This document shows positions 26,151 through 33,750 of a stretch of 64,000 nt of DNA, piece after piece. Source of the stretch: Saccharothrix sp. NRRL B-16348 (GTDB lineage: Bacteria > Actinomycetota > Actinomycetes > Mycobacteriales > Pseudonocardiaceae); assembly GCF_001280085.1 (NCBI RefSeq), contig NZ_LGED01000258.1, positions 1 to 64,000 of the forward strand, read 5' to 3'. The first letter of the stretch is position 1; the number at the start of each line of letters is the position of its first letter. Below the pieces are notes generated by a model. That model was not told the origin of the DNA and did no database searches. It saw nothing but the letters and a program-made list of their open reading frames with translations. The position numbers and the translations under genes were made by a program.

Positions 26151-26360
26151 ATGGGCACGACGAGAGCGGAACGCCGTCGCCGGGTCCGGGCGTTCGCGGC
26201 GTCGGGCGCCCCGGCGGCCACGGGCGTCGTGATCAACTTCGCCACGGAGTGGAAGACCGACCTCGTCGCGTGGTGCGCGGTGCTGGTCCTGACCGCCGGG
26301 TCCGGTGTGCTCGCGCTCGTCCTGTGCGACCCCGCCGCCCACCCGGTGACGGTCACCCCC
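26151..26360 (+). pseudogene. Remnant of a small membrane-anchored protein gene
   Basis: ATG 26151 follows AAGGG at good spacing. The first ~70 codons have high GC third positions and encode a basic head (TRAERRRRVRAFAAS), VVINFATEWKTD and a membrane helix (LVAWCAVLVLTAGSGVLALVL). After about 26360 the frame stays open to 26708, but codon quality collapses because it then runs antisense inside the winged-helix gene. This looks like the 5' end of a gene whose remainder was lost when the region was rearranged. A functional 185-residue product cannot be excluded. I recall similar N-terminal segments on longer actinomycete proteins but cannot name a family. Confidence 0.4.
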
Positions 26361-27315
26361 AGGCCAGGACGGACTCCACCTCGAGGTCGAGCTCGGACAC
26401 CGGGACGTGGCCGAACTGCTCCACCACGACCCGCCCGTCCCGGCGACGCCACGTGCCGCGCACCTGACCGTCCACGACGACGTGCGGACCTGCCGCCCGC
26501 ACCTGGGGCGCGTGACGCGGATCGAGCAGCAGCGTGCGATCGGCGTAGCCGAGCAGGAACGTGTCGAACGGACCGAGGAGGCGGACCGTGCCGTCCAGGT
26601 CAGCCGCGTCCACGGCGGGCAGCTGCCAGCCGTGCTTGCCCTCCACCAGGTCGTCGAACGGGAACGCGGCGCGCACCTCGACCTCCGGCAGCCCGCTCCA
26701 CGCGGTGAAGTCCTCGACCGTCGCGGGGCCGTGGGCGCGCAGGTAGCGGCGGACCAGCTCGGCGACGCCGCGCGGCTCGTCGTCGGCGCGGGGGAGCAGC
26801 CGGTAGGTCGACTCGCCCGCGCAGACCACGCCCTTGTTGGCGGCGTAGGCCAGCAGGTAGGCGGGCGCGGGGGTGGCCGGGTCGAGCGCCACGCCCACGT
26901 CGGCGAGCCGGGCGACGACCTGCGGCTTGCCCAGCGGTTCGGTCAGCACTTCCCGCAGCGCGGCCAACGCCCGCGCGCACACGTCGTCGGTGAGGCCCAG
27001 CTCCAGCCGGCGACGCCGTGACCGGGCGACGTTCACCGGGCCGAGCAGCGCCACCAGCCAGCCGACGTCCTCCCGGCGCAGCAGGTGCACCGCGCCGCGC
27101 ATCGCGCACGTCCGCACGACGTCGCCGGCCTCCAACGCGGCACGCAGGTCGGCGGGGGAGACGCCGGTGGTGCGGGCCCGCACGGCCAGGCCGGCGGCGG
27201 CGGTGTCCTGCGCCTGCACGGCCAGCACGTCGTGCAGCAGCTCGGGCAGCGAGCGGGCCGGGGTCGACAGGCGTTGCGCCCGCATGCGCAACGCCCTCGC
27301 CCGCACGGCGGTCAC
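26353..27315 (-). CDS. Winged-helix DNA-binding domain protein (HTH_42/DUF1006 family)
   Basis: 320-residue member of the family annotated as winged helix DNA-binding domain-containing protein, related to AlkZ/YcaQ-type DNA glycosylases. Marks include the N-terminal LLHDVLAVQAQDTAAAGLAVRAR, VRTCAMRGAVHLLRREDVGWL, RRYLRAHGPATVEDFTAWSG and the late LLGPFDTFLLGYADR. The GTG start overlaps the lacI-type stop (GTGA), so the two are co-transcribed. A role in DNA repair or as a regulator is possible; the AlkZ catalytic motif cannot be verified by eye. Confidence 0.82.
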   Translation of the reverse strand: MTAVRARALRMRAQRLSTPARSLPELLHDVLAVQAQDTAAAGLAVRARTTGVSPADLRAALEAGDVVRTCAMRGAVHLLRREDVGWLVALLGPVNVARSRRRRLELGLTDDVCARALAALREVLTEPLGKPQVVARLADVGVALDPATPAPAYLLAYAANKGVVCAGESTYRLLPRADDEPRGVAELVRRYLRAHGPATVEDFTAWSGLPEVEVRAAFPFDDLVEGKHGWQLPAVDAADLDGTVRLLGPFDTFLLGYADRTLLLDPRHAPQVRAAGPHVVVDGQVRGTWRRRDGRVVVEQFGHVPVSELDLEVESVLAWG

Positions 27316-28337
27316 TTCGGCCCCGCGCCCGTCGACCCGCGCACCACGAGCTCGGGCAGGAACACGAACTCGGCGTGGGGAGCGGGCGTGCCGCCGATCT
27401 CCTCCAGCAACGCGTTGACCGCGGCCTGGCCCATCGCCTCGACGGGCTGGCGCAGCGTGGTCAGCGGCGGATCGGCGAACACGATCAGCGGCGAGTCGTC
27501 GAACCCGACCACGGACACGTCCTGCGGCACGCTCAGCCCACGTTGCCGGGCCGCCCGGATCGCGCCGAACGCCATCAGGTCGCTGCCGCAGACGATCGCC
27601 GTGCACCCCTTGTCGAGCAGCGCGGTCGCCGCGGACTGCCCGCCCTCGACGGTGAACAGCGAGTGCTGCACCAGCGACTCGGCCTGCTCGGCGGTGTAGG
27701 GGAGGGCGGTGCGCATGTGCTGCACGAAACCCTCGATCTTGCGCAGCACCGGCACGAACCGGCGCGGGCCGACGGCCAGGCCGATGCGCTCGTGCCCCAG
27801 CTCGACCAGGTGTGACACCGCCAGCCGCATGGCCGCGCGGTCGTCGGTCGACATGAACGGCGCGGAGATCTTCTCCGTGTAGCCGTTGATCATGACGAAC
27901 GGGATGCCGCGCCCGGCGAGCTTGGTGTAGCGGCCCATGTCGGCGGTGGAGTCGGCGTGCAGGCCGGAGACGAACACGATCCCGGCCACGCCCCGGTCCA
28001 CCAGCATCTCGGTGAGCTGGTCCTCGGTCGACCCGCCCGGCGTCTGCGTGCACAGCAGCGGCGTGTAGCCCGCGCTGGTCAGCACCTGTTCCACGACCTG
28101 CGCGAGCGCGGGGAAGATCGGGTTGCCCAGCTCGGGCGTGATCAGGCCGATGAGCCCGGCGCTGCGCTGCCGCAGGCGGGGTGGTCGTTCGTAGCCGAGC
28201 AGGTCCATCGCGGCCACCACCGCCTGGCGGGTGGCCGTCGACACGCCGGACTTGCCGTTGAAGACCCGGCTGACGGTCGCCTCGCTGACCCCGGCCTGCG
28301 CGGCGATGTCGCTCAACCGGGCGGTCACGCCGTCCAT
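27312..28337 (-). CDS. LacI-family sugar-responsive regulator
   Basis: 341-residue LacI/GalR repressor. The N-terminal helix-turn-helix is RLSDIAAQAGVSEATVSRVFNGKSG, the hinge is RQAVVAAMDLLGYERPP, and a periplasmic-binding-protein-like effector domain carries GLITPELGNPIFPAL and VSVVGFDDSPLIVFADPPLTTLRQP. ATG 28337 has an AAAGGA ribosome site. The promoter region carries CTTGC-N11-GCAAG and CTTGCAAAG, similar to the boxes before the secreted amylase, so a maltose/maltodextrin regulator role controlling the amylase and itself is likely. Confidence 0.9.
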   Translation of the reverse strand: MDGVTARLSDIAAQAGVSEATVSRVFNGKSGVSTATRQAVVAAMDLLGYERPPRLRQRSAGLIGLITPELGNPIFPALAQVVEQVLTSAGYTPLLCTQTPGGSTEDQLTEMLVDRGVAGIVFVSGLHADSTADMGRYTKLAGRGIPFVMINGYTEKISAPFMSTDDRAAMRLAVSHLVELGHERIGLAVGPRRFVPVLRKIEGFVQHMRTALPYTAEQAESLVQHSLFTVEGGQSAATALLDKGCTAIVCGSDLMAFGAIRAARQRGLSVPQDVSVVGFDDSPLIVFADPPLTTLRQPVEAMGQAAVNALLEEIGGTPAPHAEFVFLPELVVRGSTGAGPK

Positions 28338-28382
28338 GTGGATCCTTTCCGTCGCGGCGACACGCGCACCCGAAGGAAAGTC

Positions 28383-28403
28383 CTTGCAAAGCCTTTCAGC
28401 AAG
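28383..28403. promoter_or_regulatory. LacI operator-like inverted repeat CTTGC-N11-GCAAG
   Basis: Located 46-66 bp upstream of the lacI start in a 76-bp gap. The left arm extends to CTTGCAAAG, identical to a box before the amylase. Confidence 0.55.
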
Positions 28404-28413
28404 TCCTTGACGG

Positions 28414-29268
28414 TCACAGTTCGGGCGCCAACCCCGCTGAACCGAGGCAGAGGGCGGCCTGGCGGGCGCCGGCGGCCATCGCCGAGTCGACTTCGTCGCC
28501 CGCGAGGTGGGCGACGAGGAAGCCGGAGAAGAAGGCGTCGCCGGCGCCGTTGGTGTCCACGATCTCCTCGACGGGCACGGCGGGCACGTGGTGGACGGCG
28601 CCGTCCACCACCGCCACCGCGCCGTCGGCGCCGAGCGTGGCGACCGCGGGCTTGTCGAGCGACTTGAGGAAGACGAGCAGCGCGTCGCGGTCGGCGAAGG
28701 CGTCGTCGTTGAGGAACACGTGGTCGGCCGCGTCGAGGAAGTCGCGGTGGAACTCCGCGACCCCGTCGTAGTCGTGCAGGTCGCACCACACCGGCACGCC
28801 GGCCGCACGTGCGGCGGACAGCAGGGGGCGGGCGTGGTCGGCGAGGTCGATCACCGCGGCGTCGGCCGACGCCAGCGCGGCGAGCGCCCGGTCGTCGTGC
28901 TGGGCCTGGCGCAGCCGGGGGAGTTCGAGGTAGATCGACACCCGCCCGCCGTGCGGGTCCATGAGGTTGAGGTGCTGCTCGGTGGCGGTGTCGACCACCT
29001 CGGCGATCACGTCGACCCCGGCCCGGTCGAGCACGTCGAGCACCGACCGCCCGGCCTCGTCGTCGCCCACGACGGTCCGCAGCGTGACGTCCGCGCCGAG
29101 CGAGGCGAGGTTCAGCGCCTTGCCGGCCGACGTGCCGCCGACCGCCACGCGGTGGCCGGTGGCGAACACGGTGTGCGGCCTGGCCTGCGGCAACCGGTCC
29201 AGCGACACCAGTCGGTTCCACGACACCGGCCCTGCCACGAACACCTTCGGCTTGTGCATGCGGGCCAT
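28414..29268 (-). CDS. PfkB/ribokinase-family sugar kinase
   Basis: 284-residue kinase with the substrate-binding region GGTSAGKALNLASLGADV near the N-terminus and the catalytic anion-hole motif DTNGAGDAFFSGFL (Asp base) near the C-terminus. It lies immediately upstream of the lacI gene in the same direction, with the regulator's operator between them. ATG 29268 is used; ATG 29259 is a close alternative. The phosphorylated sugar is not identifiable. The promoter shares an 18-bp element with that of the P450 at 30.8 kb. Confidence 0.87.
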   Translation of the reverse strand: MARMHKPKVFVAGPVSWNRLVSLDRLPQARPHTVFATGHRVAVGGTSAGKALNLASLGADVTLRTVVGDDEAGRSVLDVLDRAGVDVIAEVVDTATEQHLNLMDPHGGRVSIYLELPRLRQAQHDDRALAALASADAAVIDLADHARPLLSAARAAGVPVWCDLHDYDGVAEFHRDFLDAADHVFLNDDAFADRDALLVFLKSLDKPAVATLGADGAVAVVDGAVHHVPAVPVEEIVDTNGAGDAFFSGFLVAHLAGDEVDSAMAAGARQAALCLGSAGLAPEL

Positions 29269-29332
29269 TGTGAGCGGTGATCAACAAACGGGCCAACGGT
29301 GGACGGTCACAGCTGCAAGTTCTGTCATGGCC

Positions 29333-29352
29333 ATCTCTATAGCTTCAGTGTT
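29333..29352 (-). promoter_or_regulatory. Shared promoter element ACACTGAAGCTATAGAGAT (copy 1)
   Basis: Read on the minus strand, this element lies about 65 bp upstream of the PfkB kinase start. It matches the copy at 32137-32156 at 17 of 18 core positions, in the same orientation relative to its gene. TATAGA could be a -10 box. Confidence 0.45.
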
Positions 29353-29370
29353 GCCTGAAAATAAGGAGCG

Positions 29371-29400
29371 ATGCTCACGTGTGTCGCGATATAAGGAGCG
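29371..29400 (+). repeat. Direct repeat ATAAGGAGCG, two copies 20 bp apart
   Basis: The 10-mer occurs at 29371-29380 and 29391-29400 in an AT-richer stretch about 50 bp upstream of the secreted Gly-rich protein start. Two-turn spacing suggests a regulator site. Confidence 0.45.
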
Positions 29401-29447
29401 TTGATCGACTCGGATCACCAACCGACAACTCCAAGAGAGGTTGCCGC

Positions 29448-30791
29448 ATGCCACGAACCAGCAGATTACGGAGACGGGGACTCGTGCCGGTCGCCACTGG
29501 CGTCACCACGCTGGGCGCGCTCGTGCTGATCGCCCCTCCGGCCAACGCCGCCGACACCGACGTGCCCTGCGACGCGTCCGCGTTGGTGGCCGCAGTCGCC
29601 GCGGCCAACGCGTCGAGCGTCCCGGACGTCTTGTCCCTCGCGCCGAACTGCGTCTACCGGCTGACCGCGCCGGCCGTGCCCGGGGGCGAGGACGGGCTGC
29701 CTGCCATCGCCGGAACGCTCACCGTCCACGGCAACGGCGCGACGATCGCCCGGGCCGCGGACGCGCCGCGGTTCCGGCTCATCTCGAACTGGGGCGACCT
29801 GAGCCTCGACCACGTGACGCTCACCGGTGGCCACGCCCCGGACGCGGTCGGCACTGACTCCTACGGGGAGGGGAACCAGGGCGACTCGGGCGGCGCGATC
29901 CAGAACTGGGGGCCGCTGACCATCAGCGACAGCGTGCTCACCGGCAACGCCGCCGGCGCGGGTGCTCCCGGCGCGGACGCCACCACGACCACGAGCGCGG
30001 GTCGCGGCGGGCTCGGCGGTTCCGGCGGCGCGATCTCGTCCTACAGCTCGAGCTCGGTGCCGCTCACCATCACCGACAGCACGATCAGCGGCAACGTCAG
30101 CGGCCCCGGTGGCCGGGGCGGTGACGGCATCGGCGCGACGGCGGGTGCCCGGGGCGGCTCGGGCGGGTTCGGCGGTGGCGTGCACACCGTCGGCGGCACC
30201 GCGCTGCGGATCAGCGGCGGCCTCGTCACCGGGAACGCCGCGGCCGACGGTGGCGCGGGCGGTTCGGGTGGCGTCGACGGCGGCGGGGGAGGGGACGGCG
30301 GCAGTGGTGGCACCGGCGGCGGCGTGGACGTGGGTGGTCGGGAGGGCCAGTCGCTGAGCCCGGCCGTCATCGGTGTGAGGATCACGGCCAACCGGGCGGG
30401 CCGGGGTGGTGACGCCGGCGCCGCCGGGCCCGGCGGTTACGCCGGTTGGGCCGGTTTCGGCGGCGGCGGTGGTGGGATCGCGGTGTACCGCGAGACCCTC
30501 ACCCTCGACGGCGGCCGGGTCACCGCCAACACCGCGGGCGAGGCGGGAGCGGGTTCGTCCCCGTGGCCGGGCTCCGGCGGCGGCATCGACACCCTGTACG
30601 CGGGCGTCACGCTGGTCAACGGCGCCGTGGTGACCGGCAACCGGCCGGACAACTGCAGCTCTGTGGCCGACGTGCCCGGCTGCGGCCGCAACACCCCGGT
30701 CGCCGTCCGGGCGGAGTCCGCTGCGGACCAGGGCCTCCAGGTCGAAGCCCGCACGCTCGCGGCACGGGCCGCGTCGGCGACGGTGCGGTAG
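29448..30791 (+). CDS. Secreted Gly-rich right-handed beta-helix-like repeat protein
   Basis: 447 residues. Residues 1-34 form a signal peptide (basic head, hydrophobic core, PPANAAD cleavage). The N-terminal mature part resembles the CSLREA/pectate-lyase-like start of surface beta-helix proteins (LTVHGNGATIARA, LTGGHAPD). It is followed by repeats of TISDSVLTGNAAG, TITDSTISGNVSG and ISGGLVTGNAAA, each with GG-rich inserts. Such turns stack into a solenoid; this is a structural inference. GAGAGG precedes ATG 29448. The paired late cysteines (DNCSSVADVPGCGR) may form a disulfide. Function unknown; adhesion or glycan binding is plausible. Confidence 0.8.
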   Translation: MPRTSRLRRRGLVPVATGVTTLGALVLIAPPANAADTDVPCDASALVAAVAAANASSVPDVLSLAPNCVYRLTAPAVPGGEDGLPAIAGTLTVHGNGATIARAADAPRFRLISNWGDLSLDHVTLTGGHAPDAVGTDSYGEGNQGDSGGAIQNWGPLTISDSVLTGNAAGAGAPGADATTTTSAGRGGLGGSGGAISSYSSSSVPLTITDSTISGNVSGPGGRGGDGIGATAGARGGSGGFGGGVHTVGGTALRISGGLVTGNAAADGGAGGSGGVDGGGGGDGGSGGTGGGVDVGGREGQSLSPAVIGVRITANRAGRGGDAGAAGPGGYAGWAGFGGGGGGIAVYRETLTLDGGRVTANTAGEAGAGSSPWPGSGGGIDTLYAGVTLVNGAVVTGNRPDNCSSVADVPGCGRNTPVAVRAESAADQGLQVEARTLAARAASATVR

Positions 30792-30796
30792 TCCGT

Positions 30797-30830
30797 CCCG
30801 TGCCCGGCCGCGGTGGCGGTCGGGCACGGG
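30797..30830. terminator. Bidirectional hairpin between convergent genes
   Basis: CCCGTGCCCG and CGGGCACGGG form a 10-bp perfect stem with a 14-nt loop, between the stops of the secreted repeat protein and the P450. Confidence 0.75.
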
Positions 30831-30842
30831 GCCGTCACCGCC

Positions 30843-32060
30843 TCAGAACTCGACGTTCAACGAGTGCAGCCGGTGTCCGAGCGGCGGGACGGGGGAGCGG
30901 TCGAGCGCGTCGTAGGCCGGGCGGAGGTCGGGGAAACGGCCGAGGAGGGCGCGGAAGCACTCGTCGGCCTCGGTCCGGGCGAGGGCCGCGCCGAGGCAGT
31001 AGAACGCGCCGAGCCCGAACGCGGTGTGCCGGTTGGGTCGGCGGGTGATGTCGAACCGGTCCGGGTCGGCGAACACCTCGGGGTCGCGGTTGCCGGCCAT
31101 CATCGCCAGGTAGAACCGCTTGCCCGCGGGCAGGTCGAGGCCGCCGACCTCGACGGGGGCGGTGCTCTCGCGGACGATCAGCGACGCCGGGCCGTCGCAG
31201 CGCAGCATCTCCTCGACCGCGGCGGGGGTGAGGTCCGGGTCGGCCTTGAGCCGGGCCAGCTCGTCGGGGTTCTCGAGCAGCAGCACGAGGCCGTTGGCGA
31301 TGAGCCCGGCGGTGGTCTCGTGGCCCGCGAACAGCAGCAGCACGCAGTTGGCCACGATCTCGTCCTCGGTGACCTGGCCTTCGCGCTCGGCGGCGACGAA
31401 CATGCTGATCAGGTCTTCGCGCGGGTCGGCGCGGCGTTGGCGGACGAGGCCGCGGACGTAGTCCTCCATCTCCAGCACGCTGCGCTGGGACTGGCGCAGC
31501 CGTTCGAAGTCGGCGAGCTGGAAGATCGCCACGATGTCGCGCGACCACGCCTGGAGCTGCTCGCGTTCGGAGGTGGGCATGCCCAGCATCTCGGCGATCA
31601 CGTTGGCGGGCAACGGGTACGCGAGGTCGGCGACGACGTCCATCCGGCCGCGGTCCGCCACGGCGTCGAGCAGTTCCGCGGTGAGCTCGCGGATCCGGGG
31701 GCGTAACCCGTTGACGGTGGCGGGGGTGAAGTAGCGCTTGAGCAGCTGCTGGAACCGGACGTGGTCGGCTTCGACGGTGTGCCCCATCCACAGGTGCATG
31801 GAGTCGCGCAGGGGGAGCAGCTCGTCCTGCTGCGCCTGGGTGAACGTGGCGAGGCCCTGGGCCATGTTGGCGGGGGAGAAGCGGCGGTCCTTGAGGGTGG
31901 CCACGATGTCGGCGTGCCGGGTGAGGAGGTAGGCGTCGAGCTGGGGGAGGTGGCTGACCGGGCTCTCGGCGCGGATGCGGTGCAGCAGCGGCATCGGGTC
32001 CGCCATCGCCTCGGGTGTGAACAGGTCGTAGGACTGGACGGCAACGGCTGAATCGCTCAT
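30843..32060 (-). CDS. Cytochrome P450
   Basis: 405-residue class I bacterial P450. Visible are the I-helix LLFAGHETTAGL, the K-helix EEMLRCDGP, the meander NRDPEVFADPDRFDI and the haem loop FGLGAFYCLGAALAR with Cys355. The start is ATG 32060 (MSDSAVAVQSYDLF); the frame stays open 150 bp further upstream, but there third-position GC is low and the shared promoter element lies inside it. It is a single gene without ferredoxin, probably a CYP107-like tailoring or xenobiotic enzyme. Confidence 0.92.
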   Translation of the reverse strand: MSDSAVAVQSYDLFTPEAMADPMPLLHRIRAESPVSHLPQLDAYLLTRHADIVATLKDRRFSPANMAQGLATFTQAQQDELLPLRDSMHLWMGHTVEADHVRFQQLLKRYFTPATVNGLRPRIRELTAELLDAVADRGRMDVVADLAYPLPANVIAEMLGMPTSEREQLQAWSRDIVAIFQLADFERLRQSQRSVLEMEDYVRGLVRQRRADPREDLISMFVAAEREGQVTEDEIVANCVLLLFAGHETTAGLIANGLVLLLENPDELARLKADPDLTPAAVEEMLRCDGPASLIVRESTAPVEVGGLDLPAGKRFYLAMMAGNRDPEVFADPDRFDITRRPNRHTAFGLGAFYCLGAALARTEADECFRALLGRFPDLRPAYDALDRSPVPPLGHRLHSLNVEF

Positions 32061-32136
32061 GGCGGCCAGTCTGTCCCGCCTTCGCGCCACGATCAGCGGC
32101 TGATCGGCGTAGTCGAGCACTCTTCGCAACTCGATT

Positions 32137-32156
32137 ATCTCGATAGCTTCAGTGTC
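32137..32156 (-). promoter_or_regulatory. Shared promoter element ACACTGAAGCTATCGAGAT (copy 2)
   Basis: Read on the minus strand, it lies about 77 bp before the P450 start. One mismatch in 18 core positions to the copy ahead of the PfkB kinase, 2.8 kb away. Flanking bases are unrelated. Confidence 0.45.
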
Positions 32157-32252
32157 GACCAAAATTAACCCCAACCCCCGGCGCACGCTGACACCAAAAC
32201 CAAAAACCAGCACGGAAGCCCAGGAGGTCGGCCCAGGGCTTCCGTGGTGGGG

Positions 32253-33641
32253 CTACGCCTGCTCGGACCACCAGCGGCGGCCGGTTTCGGGGAGGGTGGA
32301 GATCGGGTCGTAGTACGGGTACCGGCGGTCGAGTGCCTCGGGGTCGTCGAGTTCGATGCCGGTGCGGTAGTTCTTGGTCCAGTAGGAGATGCCGAGTTCG
32401 CGGTCGTACTCGTGGAGTTGGTGGACCCAGCGCTTGCCGACGTAGGGCACGTCGCAGACGATACGCGGGGTGGCGTAGCCGGGCAGGTAGCCCATGATCG
32501 CGTGCTGGAGCTCCTGCGCTTCCCAGACGGCGACGCGCCAGTGCTCGGCGTTGGGGATCATGTCGCACATGTAGAAGTAGTACGGCAGGATGTTCGCTTC
32601 GCCCTGGAGCGCGAAGCAGAGGTCGAGCAGGTCGTCGGGGGTGGCGTTGACGCCCTTCATGAGCACGCCTTGGTTGCGGACGTCGCGGACGCCGACTTCG
32701 AGGGCGGTGCGGGCGGCTTCGGCGACGAGCGGTGTCACGGACTGCACGTGGTTGACGTGGGTGTGGATGGCGAGGTTGACGCCGCGGCGGCCGGCGGTGC
32801 GGGCGACGCGTTCGAGGCCTTCGACGACTTTGGGTTGGAGCCAGTGCTGGGGTAGTCCGGCGAGGGCTTTGGTGGCGAGGCGGACGTCGCGGACGGTGTC
32901 GATGTCGAGCAGTCGCATGAGGAACGACTCGAGTTGGGGCCAGGGGACGTTGGCGACGTCGCCGCCGGAGACGACGACGTCGCGGACGCCGGGTGTGCGC
33001 TTGAGGTAGTCGATCATCTGGTCTTGGCGGTCGACGGGTTTGAGCGCGAGTTTGAGCTTCTGGACCTGGGGGGTGGAGTTGCCGACGAGGTCCATGCGGG
33101 TGCAGTGGCCGCAGTACTGGGGGCAGGTGGAGACGAGTTCGGCGAGGACTTTGGTGGGGTAGCGGTGGGTGAGGCCTTCGACGACCCACATCTCGGCTTC
33201 GTGGAGGGAGTCGCGGGCGGAGTGGGGGTGGCTGGGCCAGTCCGGGTCGCGGTCTGATCGGACGGGGATCATGTAGCGGCGGATGGGGTCGGCGAGGAAG
33301 GCTTCGGTGAACGCCTCGGGGTCGAGTGGGGCGTTGGGTGCCATGGTGTTGAGCATCTGGGGTGGCACGAGCATGGACATGGTGGCGGAGTGCTGCTGGT
33401 CGGCGGCCAGTTCGTCGTAGAACCGGTCGGTGAGCAGGTCGCCGGCGAGGGTGCGGAGCTGTTTGGGGTTCTTGACGCAGTTGGCGCGTTGCCACTGGGC
33501 GTCGCGCCATTGGGTGTCGGTGATGTCGCGCCAGCCGGGGAAGCGGCGCCAGTCGGGTTCGACCAGCTCTTGGCGCGCGTAGGTGTAGGGCTGGAGGTCG
33601 GCCCTGTGCTGCGTGGGGGTGACCTCGTGCAGCGCGGTCAT
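32253..33641 (-). CDS. KamA-family radical SAM aminomutase (lysine 2,3-aminomutase-like)
   Basis: 462-residue radical SAM enzyme. CPQYCGHC holds the 4Fe-4S cysteines C173, C177 and C180, and DVVVSGGDVANV is the KamA core. By recall of clostridial KamA, the lysine-contacting aspartates correspond to YYFYMCDM and the Asp of CDVPYVGK. The PLP lysine would be K403, but the usual PGGGGK loop is PYVGK, one residue shorter. GGGAG before ATG 33641 fixes the start. Expected reaction is L-lysine to beta-lysine, the entry step of the route whose later enzymes are at 43-48 kb. Another amino-acid 2,3-aminomutase activity is possible given the variant loop. Confidence 0.85.
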   Translation of the reverse strand: MTALHEVTPTQHRADLQPYTYARQELVEPDWRRFPGWRDITDTQWRDAQWQRANCVKNPKQLRTLAGDLLTDRFYDELAADQQHSATMSMLVPPQMLNTMAPNAPLDPEAFTEAFLADPIRRYMIPVRSDRDPDWPSHPHSARDSLHEAEMWVVEGLTHRYPTKVLAELVSTCPQYCGHCTRMDLVGNSTPQVQKLKLALKPVDRQDQMIDYLKRTPGVRDVVVSGGDVANVPWPQLESFLMRLLDIDTVRDVRLATKALAGLPQHWLQPKVVEGLERVARTAGRRGVNLAIHTHVNHVQSVTPLVAEAARTALEVGVRDVRNQGVLMKGVNATPDDLLDLCFALQGEANILPYYFYMCDMIPNAEHWRVAVWEAQELQHAIMGYLPGYATPRIVCDVPYVGKRWVHQLHEYDRELGISYWTKNYRTGIELDDPEALDRRYPYYDPISTLPETGRRWWSEQA

Positions 33642-33696
33642 TCATGCTCCCTGTCGGTCGTGTGGCGTGGAAGATATGCTGCCAGATGACCCGTTG

Positions 33697-33713
33697 GCCG
33701 TAAATATTACGGC
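33697..33713. promoter_or_regulatory. Palindrome GCCGTAA-ATA-TTACGGC between kamA-like gene and fxsA
   Basis: A perfect 7-bp inverted repeat with a 3-bp centre, in an AT-rich patch of the 109-bp divergent region, 56 bp from the aminomutase start. A likely operator or promoter element; no regulator gene is adjacent. Confidence 0.5.
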
Positions 33714-33750
33714 AGGGAGCGTTTCGGGGTGCTCGTGCGTTGGGCTTGGT

